A stretch of DNA of 64,000 bases from an uncultured Amylibacter sp. (GTDB lineage Bacteria; Pseudomonadota; Alphaproteobacteria; Rhodobacterales; Rhodobacteraceae): NCBI GenBank assembly GCA_943846615.1, contig OX044354.1:2311001-2375000 (forward strand). The letters run 5' to 3'. Positions 44,140 through 52,768 of the stretch are shown here, piece after piece. The translations under genes were made by a program, and so were the position numbers. The first letter of the stretch is position 1; each line of letters begins with the position of its first letter. The notes beneath the pieces are model-generated. The model was not told the origin of the DNA. It saw only the letters and a list, made by a program, of their open reading frames with translations, and made no database searches.

Positions 44140-45066
44140 ATGACCCTTTCGAATTTACGTGGCACGATGACCCCGAACCGACCGATGGCGGATATGTCTT
44201 GGTTGCGGGTTGGGGGAATGGCTGATTTTTTGTATCAGCCTGCTGATATTGATGATCTGTGTGATTTTATGCGGGCGGTTCCTGATGAGACGCCGATCAT
44301 GCCTGTGGGTGTCTGTTCGAACCTGATTATTCGCGACGGTGGGATCAAAGGCTATGTCGTTCGCATGGGGCGTGGGTTTAATGGGATTGAAATTCTGGAC
44401 GATACCCGTGTGCGTGTGGGTGCGGCGGCGTTGGATGCGCATGTGGCGCGCAAATCGGCGCAGGCGGGGATTGATTTGGCGTTTTTGCGCACTATCCCCG
44501 GTGCAATCGGTGGCGCGGCCAAGATGAATGCGGGCTGTTACGGCGTATATATGGCCGATGTGTTTGAGAGTGCAGAGGCCGTGACGCGTTCGGGAGAAGT
44601 AGTGACGCTGTACCCCGATGATATGCATTTTGAATATCGATCCACGCAGATACCGGATGGAATGATTATTACGTCCGTTGTGATGCGCGGTGTGGCAGGG
44701 GAGCCTGCGGACATCGAGGCGAAGATGGCGGATGCGTTGGATAAGCGTGAGAAGACGCAGCCAACCAAGGAGCGTTCTTGTGGTTCCACGTTTCGCAACC
44801 CTGCGGGTTTTTCATCAACGGGGCAGGCCAATGATGTGCATGATTTGAAGGCGTGGAAGGTGATTGATGATGCGGGGATGCGTGGTGCATCCATTGGTGG
44901 GGCGCAGATGAGCGAGATGCATTCCAATTTTATGATCAACACGGGTGGCGCAACTGCCGCAGATTTAGAGAATTTGGGCGAAGAGGTCAGAAAAAAGGTT
45001 TACGCAGAGTCTGGCATTACGCTAGAGTGGGAAATAATGCGGGTCGGAGAACACGCAAAAGAATAA
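44140..45066 (+). CDS. murB: UDP-N-acetylenolpyruvoylglucosamine reductase
   Basis: A 308-aa type I MurB. Visible are [20 protein letters not shown] (FAD domain), [38 protein letters not shown] with the catalytic Ser, and [18 protein letters not shown] with the second active-site Glu. It reduces UDP-GlcNAc-enolpyruvate to UDP-MurNAc. It is separated from the upstream cluster by the inserted orphan and the repeat, so its promoter context has changed from the usual murC-DUF2484-murB readthrough. Confidence 0.97.
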   Translation: MTLSNLRGTMTPNRPMADMSWLRVGGMADFLYQPADIDDLCDFMRAVPDETPIMPVGVCSNLIIRDGGIKGYVVRMGRGFNGIEILDDTRVRVGAAALDAHVARKSAQAGIDLAFLRTIPGAIGGAAKMNAGCYGVYMADVFESAEAVTRSGEVVTLYPDDMHFEYRSTQIPDGMIITSVVMRGVAGEPADIEAKMADALDKREKTQPTKERSCGSTFRNPAGFSSTGQANDVHDLKAWKVIDDAGMRGASIGGAQMSEMHSNFMINTGGATAADLENLGEEVRKKVYAESGITLEWEIMRVGEHAKE

Positions 45067-45107
45067 TAACCCATAAGTCCGAAGATACGGACAGGGAAGA
45101 GGCGGGT

Positions 45108-46022
45108 ATGTCGAGCAAGGCTATCACCCGTGTAACAGTGCTTAATGGCGGTCCGTCAGCAGAACGAGAAGTTTCGCTGAGCTCGGGTCGTGAATGTGCA
45201 TCTGCGTTGCGCGGTGAAGGATATGAAGTAACGGTCCTTGATGCGAGCGAAAGCTTGTCGGCGGATATCGTGGCGTCGCGTCCTGATGTGGTTTTCAATG
45301 CATTGCATGGCCGCTGGGGCGAAGATGGTTGTGTGCAGGGTTTGTTGGAATATCTGCAAATTCCGTACACGCATTCGGGTGTGTATTCATCCGCATTGGC
45401 GATGGACAAGGAAAAAACCAAAGATGCGTATCGCGCTGCGGGTTTGCCGATTGCGAAATCGATGTTGGTATCGAAGGCCGATGTTTTGGCAGGGCATCCG
45501 ATGGCGCGGCCATATGTGGTGAAGCCGTTTAACGAGGGTTCGTCCGTTGGTGTGTACATTGTACATGAGGGTGACAATGCGCTGGCATCCATGGCGGATG
45601 ATATGCCAGATTTATTGATGGTCGAGGAATTCATTCCAGGGCGCGAGTTGACCACCACCGTCGTGGATGGGCGTGCGTTAACCGTTACGGATATTTTGAC
45701 CGACGGTTGGTATGATTTTGAGGCCAAGTATGAAGAGGGTGGTTCCGCGCATGTTTTGCCAGCGGATATTCCGTCAGAGATTTTTGATGCCTGTTTGGAT
45801 TATGCGCTGCGTGCGCATGATTGTTTGGATTGCAAGGGTATGTCGCGTACCGATTACCGTTGGGACGAGGCACGTGGTTTGGATGGGTTGATATTGTTGG
45901 AAACCAACACACAGCCCGGTATGACGCCGACGTCATTGGCGCCTGAACAGGCCGCGCATATGGGTATGGATTTTGGTGCGCTGGTACGCTGGATGGTGGA
46001 GGATGCGTCATGCAACCGATAG
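45108..46022 (+). CDS. ddl: D-alanine-D-alanine ligase
   Basis: A 304-aa ATP-grasp ligase. VTVLNGGPSAEREVSLSSGR is the N-terminal family string; NALHGRWGEDGCVQGLLEYL, VVKPFNEGSSVGVYIV, VEEFIPGRELTTTVVDG and ILLETNTQPGMTPTSLAPEQ follow. It makes D-Ala-D-Ala for MurF. The ATG at 45108 (MSSKAITRVTVLN) follows GGAAGAGG. A longer in-frame start at 45027 would overlap murB. The last 13 bases overlap ftsQ. Confidence 0.96.
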   Translation: MSSKAITRVTVLNGGPSAEREVSLSSGRECASALRGEGYEVTVLDASESLSADIVASRPDVVFNALHGRWGEDGCVQGLLEYLQIPYTHSGVYSSALAMDKEKTKDAYRAAGLPIAKSMLVSKADVLAGHPMARPYVVKPFNEGSSVGVYIVHEGDNALASMADDMPDLLMVEEFIPGRELTTTVVDGRALTVTDILTDGWYDFEAKYEEGGSAHVLPADIPSEIFDACLDYALRAHDCLDCKGMSRTDYRWDEARGLDGLILLETNTQPGMTPTSLAPEQAAHMGMDFGALVRWMVEDASCNR

Positions 46023-47011
46023 ATCGTCCAGAACCCACATTGGGGCGCGTGACGCCTATGGAAAATATCAACCAACGCAAACAGGATGCGCCGAATATTG
46101 CGCCCTTGGGCGAGGTTTCAGCCGAAAAAATGGAGCGGTTGTTTGGGCAAAAGACGCCTGATGCGCCGCCGAAATTGGATCCTGCGCCAAGTCGTGCGAA
46201 GTATAAAATGCAGCGTTTGTGGCTTCGCCCGATGGTGCGTGGTGCGGTGCGCACGGGTGTGCCCGTGATGACGGTGTTTGCGATTGGGTTGTATATGTTG
46301 ACGAATGACGGCATTCGCGAACAGTTCACGCAGACATTGGAAGAGGCGCGTTCGAGCATTCAGGCACGGCCCGAATTTCAGATTGAATTGATGAAAATCA
46401 ATGGTGCGACCGAAGCTTTGGATCAACAGGTGCGCGCGGCGTTGGGGTTGCAATTTCCGCTGAACTCGTTCGAGTTGGAATTGCCCAAGGTCAAAGATAA
46501 AATTGAGCAAATTGAGGCGGTGAAAACCGCGTCGTTGTTCCTGCGGTCTGGTGGATTGTTAGAGGTAGATATCGATCAACGTATGCCCGTGGTTTTGTGG
46601 CGCACGGGGCGAGAATTGGACATGTTGGATGCAAACGGTGAACGTACGGGTGTTTTGACATCGCGGTTGGATCGTTTGGATTTGCCGTTGATTGCTGGCG
46701 AAGCCGCCGAGGAACATATTGGCGAGGCGCTGGAATTATATGCGTTGGCGAAACCCATTCAGGATCGTTTGCGTGGTTTGCGCCGTATGGGGATGCGCCG
46801 TTGGGATATGATTTTGGATCGTGGTCAAACCATTCAATTACCCGAAAAGAATGCGCATGACGCATTGAACCGTGTGTTGGCATTACATGCCGCACAGAAA
46901 ATTTTGGCACGTGATGTTGTGACCATCGACATGCGTGATGCCACCCGCCCGATCTTGCGATTGACTGATGTCGCAACTGAAATCATCCGCGCGTCTGCGG
47001 AAACTGAATAG
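46010..47011 (+). CDS. ftsQ: Cell division protein FtsQ
   Basis: A 333-aa bitopic protein. A long cytosolic tail (about 80 residues) leads to one transmembrane helix (VPVMTVFAIGLYMLTND, about residues 83-100) and a periplasmic POTRA-type domain (VRAALGLQFPLNSFELELPK, VKTASLFLRSGGLLEVDIDQ). It recruits the late divisome. It overlaps ddl by 13 bases, and ftsA begins nine bases after the stop, the usual ddl-ftsQ-ftsA order. Confidence 0.95.
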   Translation: MQPIDRPEPTLGRVTPMENINQRKQDAPNIAPLGEVSAEKMERLFGQKTPDAPPKLDPAPSRAKYKMQRLWLRPMVRGAVRTGVPVMTVFAIGLYMLTNDGIREQFTQTLEEARSSIQARPEFQIELMKINGATEALDQQVRAALGLQFPLNSFELELPKVKDKIEQIEAVKTASLFLRSGGLLEVDIDQRMPVVLWRTGRELDMLDANGERTGVLTSRLDRLDLPLIAGEAAEEHIGEALELYALAKPIQDRLRGLRRMGMRRWDMILDRGQTIQLPEKNAHDALNRVLALHAAQKILARDVVTIDMRDATRPILRLTDVATEIIRASAETE

Positions 47012-47020
47012 AGTGATCTG

Positions 47021-48355
47021 ATGCAAAGCTTGTTTGAGACCCAAAAATCCATGCGCCAAAAGCGCCGCGCCGCATTGCAACGTGGTGTTGTTGCCATTTT
47101 GGATGTGGGGACGTCAAAAATCGTCTGTATGATTTTACAGTTCGATCCATCGGTTCAAATGGATGCCTCCAGCGGTATGGGCGCGGTTGCCAGCCATGGA
47201 TCATTTCGCGTTATTGGTGTTGCGAAAACCCGTTCGCGTGGGGTGAAGCTGGGTGAAATTTCCACGATGGAAGAGACCGAACGCGCGGTGCGTACCGCCG
47301 TTCAAGGTGCGCAGAAAATGGCGAATGTGCGTGTGGATCATGTGATCGCCTGTTTTTCAGGTGCGCGCCCACGTTCATATGGTGTGGCAGGCGAGGTAGA
47401 GGTTGAAACAGGTTCGGTGACGGATTTGGATATTGGCCGCGTTTTGGCATCTTGTGATACGCCGTATTTTGGTGATGGCCGCGAGGCGATCCATGCAATG
47501 CCTGTGAATTTTGCGCTGGACCAAAACCCGTCATTGTCTGATCCGCGTGGTCAGATTGGGCATTTATTGTCCGTTGATATGCATTTGTTGACGATTGATA
47601 CACGGGTTTTGCAAAACCTGATGGCCTGTGTGAAACGGTGCGATATGGAATTGGCGGGGGTTGTTTCATCGGCCTATGCATCGGCGATTTCCGCATTGGT
47701 AGAGGACGAACAGGAACTGGGCGCGGCCTGTATTGATATTGGTGGGGGATCTACATCGGTGTCGGTGTTCCTGCGTAAACATATGATTTTTGCGGATTCT
47801 GTGCGCATTGGTGGCGATCACGTCACATCGGATTTATCGCTGGGTTTACAGGTGCCACGCACCACGGCGGAGCGAATTAAATGCATTCATGGTGGCGTCG
47901 TGGCCACATCGATGGATGATCGCGATATGATTGATGTAGATGGGCAGACGGGTGATTGGGATCATGATCGTCGTCAATTTACCCGTTCTGAAATCATTGG
48001 AATTATTCGCCCACGGGTCGAAGAGATTTTGGAAGAAGTCGCGCATAAATTACAAGCGGCGCGGTTTGATACGTTGCCAGGGCAACGGATCGTTTTGACC
48101 GGTGGTGCCAGCCAAATTCCAGGAATGGAAGGATTGGCCAGCCGTATTTTGGGCCAACAGGTACGTTTGGGCCGCCCATTGCGCGTGCATGGTTTACCAC
48201 AGGCCGCGACAGGGCCAGATTATGCGGCGCCGGTTGGGTTGGCATTATATGCGGCGCACCCACAAGATGAATGTTGGGATTTCAATGTTCCAGCGCAACG
48301 CATTGGTGCGAAGCCGATGAAACGTGCGATGCAGTGGGTTAAGGAAAACTGGTAG
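47021..48355 (+). CDS. ftsA: Cell division protein FtsA
   Basis: A 444-aa actin-like ATPase. VAILDVGTSKIVCMIL is the first phosphate loop, SHGSFRVIGVAKTRSRGVKL follows, and AACIDIGGGSTSVSVFLR is the second phosphate motif. GQRIVLTGGASQIPGMEGLA is the adenosine-site string, and a C-terminal amphipathic helix (MKRAMQWVKENW) would bind the membrane. FtsA anchors FtsZ filaments. Downstream, the expected ftsZ is separated by an inverted rhodanese gene. Confidence 0.97.
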   Translation: MQSLFETQKSMRQKRRAALQRGVVAILDVGTSKIVCMILQFDPSVQMDASSGMGAVASHGSFRVIGVAKTRSRGVKLGEISTMEETERAVRTAVQGAQKMANVRVDHVIACFSGARPRSYGVAGEVEVETGSVTDLDIGRVLASCDTPYFGDGREAIHAMPVNFALDQNPSLSDPRGQIGHLLSVDMHLLTIDTRVLQNLMACVKRCDMELAGVVSSAYASAISALVEDEQELGAACIDIGGGSTSVSVFLRKHMIFADSVRIGGDHVTSDLSLGLQVPRTTAERIKCIHGGVVATSMDDRDMIDVDGQTGDWDHDRRQFTRSEIIGIIRPRVEEILEEVAHKLQAARFDTLPGQRIVLTGGASQIPGMEGLASRILGQQVRLGRPLRVHGLPQAATGPDYAAPVGLALYAAHPQDECWDFNVPAQRIGAKPMKRAMQWVKENW

Positions 48356-48373
48356 GGTTTTTTGATTGCGTGG

Positions 48374-48832
48374 CTACTCTACCTTAAACTTTGCATCGTA
48401 GTCCGCTTGGGATTTCTCTAGGGTGATCACAGGCATTTTACGCGCCAACCAGCCCGGGCCGTTTTCGTTGCCCATCATGCCTTCGGATAAATCTGTAATG
48501 CCCTGAATTCCCAAACCGTCTAGTGTTTTGGCCATGTATTTTGTACGCCCTCCTGTTGCGCAGATGATGGCGATTTGTTCGGGTTTATAGAGCAGCATGA
48601 TTTGTTGCAGTTTTAGTCCGAAATCGGGTTCGTGCATCGATACAGGCCATGCGCCAGAGGCGATACCCGTTTCCTGCCATTCGCCGCGAGAGCGGATATC
48701 GAGGAGAACCATATCGCCTGCGTTCACCTGTGCAGCCACGTCGGGGGCGGATTGGATGATGGGGGCGGCGGTAGCCGTATTTGACCATAAGAGGGCCGCG
48801 ATCAGCAGGATGAGGGAGCGAAGATTGGGCAT
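48374..48832 (-). CDS. Periplasmic rhodanese-like domain protein
   Basis: A 152-aa protein with a signal peptide (MPNLRSLILLIAALLWSNTA, cleavage near TAA-AP) and a single rhodanese domain: NAGDMVLLDIRSRGEWQETG and the active-site loop IAIICATGGRTKYMAKTL with the catalytic Cys. So it is a periplasmic sulfurtransferase-like or redox protein; the substrate is unknown. I chose the ATG at 48832; a longer frame to 48949 lacks a signal. It lies on the opposite strand between ftsA and ftsZ, which are usually adjacent, so ftsZ must rely on its own promoter. Confidence 0.87.
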   Translation of the reverse strand: MPNLRSLILLIAALLWSNTATAAPIIQSAPDVAAQVNAGDMVLLDIRSRGEWQETGIASGAWPVSMHEPDFGLKLQQIMLLYKPEQIAIICATGGRTKYMAKTLDGLGIQGITDLSEGMMGNENGPGWLARKMPVITLEKSQADYDAKFKVE

Positions 48833-49000
48833 AAATGCATTCCGTTGTTTGAATGTATTGGTATCTTTAATGCGCGCATGTTGGAATACACGGTTGTGTG
48901 AGGCGCAGGAATTGGGGCCATATGTATCAGCCGAATTTCGCCAAAACACATTTTTTTGGGGCTAAACCCCACATTTAGTACGATTTTCCGTGACGACACC

Positions 49001-49100
49001 GAATCAGTTTGATAGACTGGAGGGATAATAAGTCGCAAAAAGCGGCAGAGCAGCAGATTAAAACAGGCGGAACAGACCATGACTCTGAATCTCCAGATTC
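49001..49100. promoter_or_regulatory. Cluster of four GANTC (CcrM-type) sites at the ftsZ 5' end
   Basis: GAATC at 49001, GACTC at 49081, GAATC at 49087 and GATTC at 49096 lie within 100 bp, three of them in the first 20 coding bases of ftsZ. By chance one such site per 256 bp is expected. In alphaproteobacteria GANTC methylation by CcrM together with GcrA activates cell-cycle genes including ftsZ, and gcrA is in this window. Confidence 0.45.
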
Positions 49101-50701
49101 CCGAAGTAGCAGACCTACGTCCAAAAATCACCGTATTTGGTGTGGGCGGTGCCGGTTGCAACGCAGTTAACAACATGATCGACAAGAACCTTGATGGTGT
49201 GGATTTCATCGTGGCCAACACAGATGCGCAGGCATTGCAGTTGTCCAAGGCGAACACGCGTATTCAGTTGGGCGAGAAATCGACCGAAGGTTTGGGCGCA
49301 GGCGCACAGCCAGTGATTGGTGCAAAAGCAGCTGAAGAGAGCATTGAAACAATCGTAGATCATTTGGCAGGCAGCCACATGTGTTTCATCACGGCCGGTA
49401 TGGGCGGTGGTACAGGCACGGGAGCAGCACCAATCATTGCGCAGGCCGCGCGTGAATTGGGCATCCTGACCGTTGGTGTTGTAACAAAGCCGTTCCAATT
49501 CGAAGGTTTCAAACGTGCACGCCAAGCTGATGATGGTGTTGAAACACTTCAAGCGGTTGTGGATACGTTGATCATTATCCCGAACCAAAACCTATTCCGT
49601 ATCGCCAACGAGAAAACCACATTCACCGAGGCGTTCAGCCTGGCGGATGACGTGTTATATCAAGGTGTGAAGGGCGTGACCGATTTGATGGTTCGCCCAG
49701 GTATTATCAATCTAGATTTTGCAGACATTCGCGTTGTCATGGACGAGATGGGCAAAGCAATGATGGGTACCGGCGAAGCATCTGGTGAAGATCGTGCGAT
49801 CCAAGCTGCGGAACAAGCGATTAATAACCCATTGTTGGATGAAATCTCATTGGATGGTGCGCGTGGCGTGTTGATCAACATCACTGGTGGTGCTGATTTG
49901 ACACTGTTCGAAGTGGACGAAGCCGCAAACCGCATCCGCGACAAGGTTGATCCAAATGCGAATATCCTAGTTGGGTCTGCGCTGGATGAAAATCTGGACG
50001 GGCAAATGCGAGTGTCTGTGGTTGCCACAGGTATCGATGCGGCGGAAAACGTGGGTGAAACGCCTGTGCCACGTCGCACATTGAAATCGCCATTGCCATT
50101 AAAGGTCGAAGAGTTGGCAACGCCAGCTCCTGTTGAAACACCTGTACCAGAAGTGGCCGAAGTTGCCGCCGCTGATCCAGTGTTCGAAGAGCCAGCACCC
50201 GCGCCAATGCCTGCGCCTGAATTGGTTCCTGAACCATCGTTTTTCGATGAGCCAGCGCCAGTAGAACCAGTGCAACAGCCAGCGGCCGCATATGATGATT
50301 TGCCAGAACCAGCGTACCAAGCGCCAGTGGAGCCGGCATATCAAGCACCAGCAGAGCCAGAGCCGACATTTTACCGCCCAGCGGTGGATAATGCGGCCCA
50401 GCCAAGTGAAGAAACAATGGCGCGTCTAAGTGCGGCAGTTCAAAAACAACCAAAACAACAGCCGTTGCGCATTACAGAAGAGCAACAGCGTGCGGAAATC
50501 TTGGCGACACATGAACCAGAGCGTCGCGGCGTTTTGGGTGGTTTGATTTCGCGTATGACAGGGTCTGCTGCCGCAGAACCAGCGATGCGCGAACAGCCAA
50601 CAATGAGCCAAGAGCCACAGTTTCACGGCGAATATGAGGAAATGGACGCAAACGACGATCAAGTCGAAGTACCAGCATTCCTGCGTCGTCAGGCAAATTA
50701 A
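49079..50701 (+). CDS. ftsZ: Cell division protein FtsZ
   Basis: A 540-aa tubulin-like GTPase. [19 protein letters not shown] opens the GTPase domain, the tubulin signature is [19 protein letters not shown], and [20 protein letters not shown] is typical. The domain ends near residue 330. A long Pro/Glu/Ala-rich linker follows (about residues 340-445) with near-repeats such as [18 protein letters not shown], and the extreme C-terminus [15 protein letters not shown] is the conserved FtsA/partner-binding tail. It forms the Z ring. The longer-than-usual length is due to the linker. A strong terminator follows the gene, so lpxC is probably a separate unit. Confidence 0.98.
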   Translation: MTLNLQIPEVADLRPKITVFGVGGAGCNAVNNMIDKNLDGVDFIVANTDAQALQLSKANTRIQLGEKSTEGLGAGAQPVIGAKAAEESIETIVDHLAGSHMCFITAGMGGGTGTGAAPIIAQAARELGILTVGVVTKPFQFEGFKRARQADDGVETLQAVVDTLIIIPNQNLFRIANEKTTFTEAFSLADDVLYQGVKGVTDLMVRPGIINLDFADIRVVMDEMGKAMMGTGEASGEDRAIQAAEQAINNPLLDEISLDGARGVLINITGGADLTLFEVDEAANRIRDKVDPNANILVGSALDENLDGQMRVSVVATGIDAAENVGETPVPRRTLKSPLPLKVEELATPAPVETPVPEVAEVAAADPVFEEPAPAPMPAPELVPEPSFFDEPAPVEPVQQPAAAYDDLPEPAYQAPVEPAYQAPAEPEPTFYRPAVDNAAQPSEETMARLSAAVQKQPKQQPLRITEEQQRAEILATHEPERRGVLGGLISRMTGSAAAEPAMREQPTMSQEPQFHGEYEEMDANDDQVEVPAFLRRQAN

Positions 50702-50726
50702 GTCTTAATATTAAGTAAATTTTCTT

Positions 50727-50752
50727 AAAAGGCGCGGTTTTCCGCGCCTTTT
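50727..50752 (+). terminator. Rho-independent terminator after ftsZ
   Basis: AAAAGGCGCGG-TTTT-CCGCGCCTTTT has an 11-bp stem with a 4-nt loop, 26 bases after the ftsZ stop. The A-rich left and T-rich right ends make it potentially bidirectional. Confidence 0.92.
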
Positions 50753-50873
50753 CTGGTGGTAATGTGGGAATATTACAGTTTCTGTTAGATTCCGTCACAA
50801 AGCGTGAGTTGAGTGCAAAGGGCCAAAATCGTACTAAGATAACCAATACTGCTTGAATACGATTAGGTGCGAC

Positions 50874-51788
50874 ATGCAAACGACTGTTAAAAAAACCATC
50901 CATATGACGGGCGCTGGCCTGCATTCTGGCGCGCCAGCGCGTTTGCAGATTTCCCCAGCATCTGCGGAATATGGTATTTGGTTTCGTCGTTCTGATGTAA
51001 CGGATCGCGATAACATGATCCCCGCACGTTACGATGCAGTGAATGACACACAGCTATGTACGCGTATCGCAAATGAGGCAGGTGTCGAAGTTTCCACCAT
51101 CGAACATTTGATGGCCGCATTGGCGGGCACTGGTATTCACAACGCATTGATCGACATTGATGGTCCAGAAGTACCAATCATGGACGGGTCTGCCGCGCCA
51201 TTCGTGGCCGAAATTCTACGCGTTGGTGTTCAGGCGTTGAATGCACCGATCCGCGCGATCCGTGTGTTAAAGCCCGTGCATGTGACATTTGACGATGTCG
51301 AGGTCAGCCTGTCACCGGCAGATAATTTGGAAATTGATTTCGAAATTGACTTCGATGCCGCCGCAATTGGCCGCCAAGAGAAAACCTTGAACATGGCAAA
51401 CGGTTCGTTTGTACGTGAATTATCGAATTGCCGTACGTTTGTGCGCCGCAAAGATGTGGATTATTTGCAATCTTTGGGCCTGGCACGCGGTGGTAGTTTG
51501 GAAAATGCGATCGTGGTGGACGAAAACTTGGTTTTGAACCCAGAGGGTTTCCGCCGCGAAGACGAATGTGTACGTCACAAAATGTTGGACGCGCTGGGTG
51601 ATTTATATTTGGCGGGTGCGCCGATTTTGGGTGCCTATAAGGGTAAACGCGCGGGCCATAAGGCAACGAATTTGATATTGCGTGCGTTGTTTGCGCAACC
51701 AGACGCGTGGGAAATGATCGAGTGTAGCCAAGACATCAGCCATGATTTGCCAGGTGCCGATATATCCGCCGCAGATTTTGTGCAGTAA
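50874..51788 (+). CDS. lpxC: UDP-3-O-acyl-N-acetylglucosamine deacetylase
   Basis: A 304-aa zinc deacetylase. Zinc ligands are in VSTIEHLMAALAGTGIHNAL (first His) and ECVRHKMLDALGDLYLAG (His and Asp), and the catalytic His is in GKRAGHKATNLILRAL. MDGSAAPFVAEIL is family-typical. It commits UDP-GlcNAc to lipid A synthesis, so the organism makes lipopolysaccharide. I chose the ATG at 50874 (MQTTVKKTIHMTGAGLHSG), as homologs start with this string. It follows the ftsZ terminator and has its own 120-bp upstream region. Confidence 0.97.
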   Translation: MQTTVKKTIHMTGAGLHSGAPARLQISPASAEYGIWFRRSDVTDRDNMIPARYDAVNDTQLCTRIANEAGVEVSTIEHLMAALAGTGIHNALIDIDGPEVPIMDGSAAPFVAEILRVGVQALNAPIRAIRVLKPVHVTFDDVEVSLSPADNLEIDFEIDFDAAAIGRQEKTLNMANGSFVRELSNCRTFVRRKDVDYLQSLGLARGGSLENAIVVDENLVLNPEGFRREDECVRHKMLDALGDLYLAGAPILGAYKGKRAGHKATNLILRALFAQPDAWEMIECSQDISHDLPGADISAADFVQ

Positions 51789-51919
51789 AGCGCGCAACGT
51801 AGCGGCTTTTTCTAAATTTGATCAATAAACGCTTGAATCCGTTTTTCCTTTCCTCAAAATATGTTAAGACGTCTTTGAGTAACGCGGATTTTTTGCGTTG
51901 AATAAACAGGAATGACTTT

Positions 51920-52762
51920 ATGCGTATGAATTCGAGCAAGATTATATGGCCTTTGCTCGCCGCTTCTTTCGTTTTGTCATCCTGTGGACGGGCGGAAAAA
52001 GAAGCGCCGTTAGCGGAACAACCACCACAGCAGATTTTTGAATTGGCGGAATCTGAGTTGGAACGCGGCAAGGCGGAAAAGGCAGCGGGATTGTTCGCCG
52101 ATGTTGAACGTTTGTACCCCTATTCTGAATGGGCGAAACGTGCGTTGATTATGTCTGCATTCGCCAACCATCAGGATGGTAATTACGAACAAAGTCGTGC
52201 GGATTCACAACGGTATTTGGATTTTTACCCAGCGGATCAAGATGCAGCGTACGCTCAATATTTGATCGCTCTAAGTTTTTATGACCAGATAGACAACGTC
52301 AGCAGAGACCAAGGTGTGACGTTTCAGGCGTTGCAAGCCCTGCGCACAGTAATCGAGCGTTACCCTGATAGTGAGTATGCGACGACGTCACTATTAAAAT
52401 TCGATTTGGCGCTAGACCACTTGGCGGGCAAGGAAATGGAAATTGGGCGCTATTACCTGAAACGCGGGCATTTTGGTGCGGCGATTAATCGTTTCCGTGT
52501 AGTTGTCGAGGAATTCCAAACCACGTCACACACGCCCGAAGCATTACATCGTTTGGTAGAATCATACCTATCGCTGGGTCTGACCGCCGATGCGCAAACT
52601 GCGGGTGCGATTTTGGGCCATAACTTTGAGGCAAGCGATTGGTTCAAGGACAGCCATGTATTGTTAACGGGTCAAGGCCTGTCGACAGAGGCGGGTGATA
52701 AACGCGCCACGAAGTGGTTGCGCACGATTTGGCGTCGTGTCGCCAAAGGGCAATGGCTCTAG
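51920..52762 (+). CDS. bamD: Outer membrane assembly lipoprotein BamD
   Basis: A 280-aa lipoprotein. The signal is IIWPLLAASFVLSSCGRAEK (lipobox LSSC, Cys at about residue 22), followed by TPR-type repeats: FELAESELERGKAEKAAGLF, RALIMSAFANHQDGNYEQSR, and RYYLKRGHFGAAINRFRVVV. BamD is the essential partner of BamA in outer-membrane protein insertion. recN follows six bases downstream. The C-terminal extension after the last TPR is usual for alphaproteobacteria. Confidence 0.93.
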   Translation: MRMNSSKIIWPLLAASFVLSSCGRAEKEAPLAEQPPQQIFELAESELERGKAEKAAGLFADVERLYPYSEWAKRALIMSAFANHQDGNYEQSRADSQRYLDFYPADQDAAYAQYLIALSFYDQIDNVSRDQGVTFQALQALRTVIERYPDSEYATTSLLKFDLALDHLAGKEMEIGRYYLKRGHFGAAINRFRVVVEEFQTTSHTPEALHRLVESYLSLGLTADAQTAGAILGHNFEASDWFKDSHVLLTGQGLSTEAGDKRATKWLRTIWRRVAKGQWL

Positions 52763-52768
52763 TCCGCG

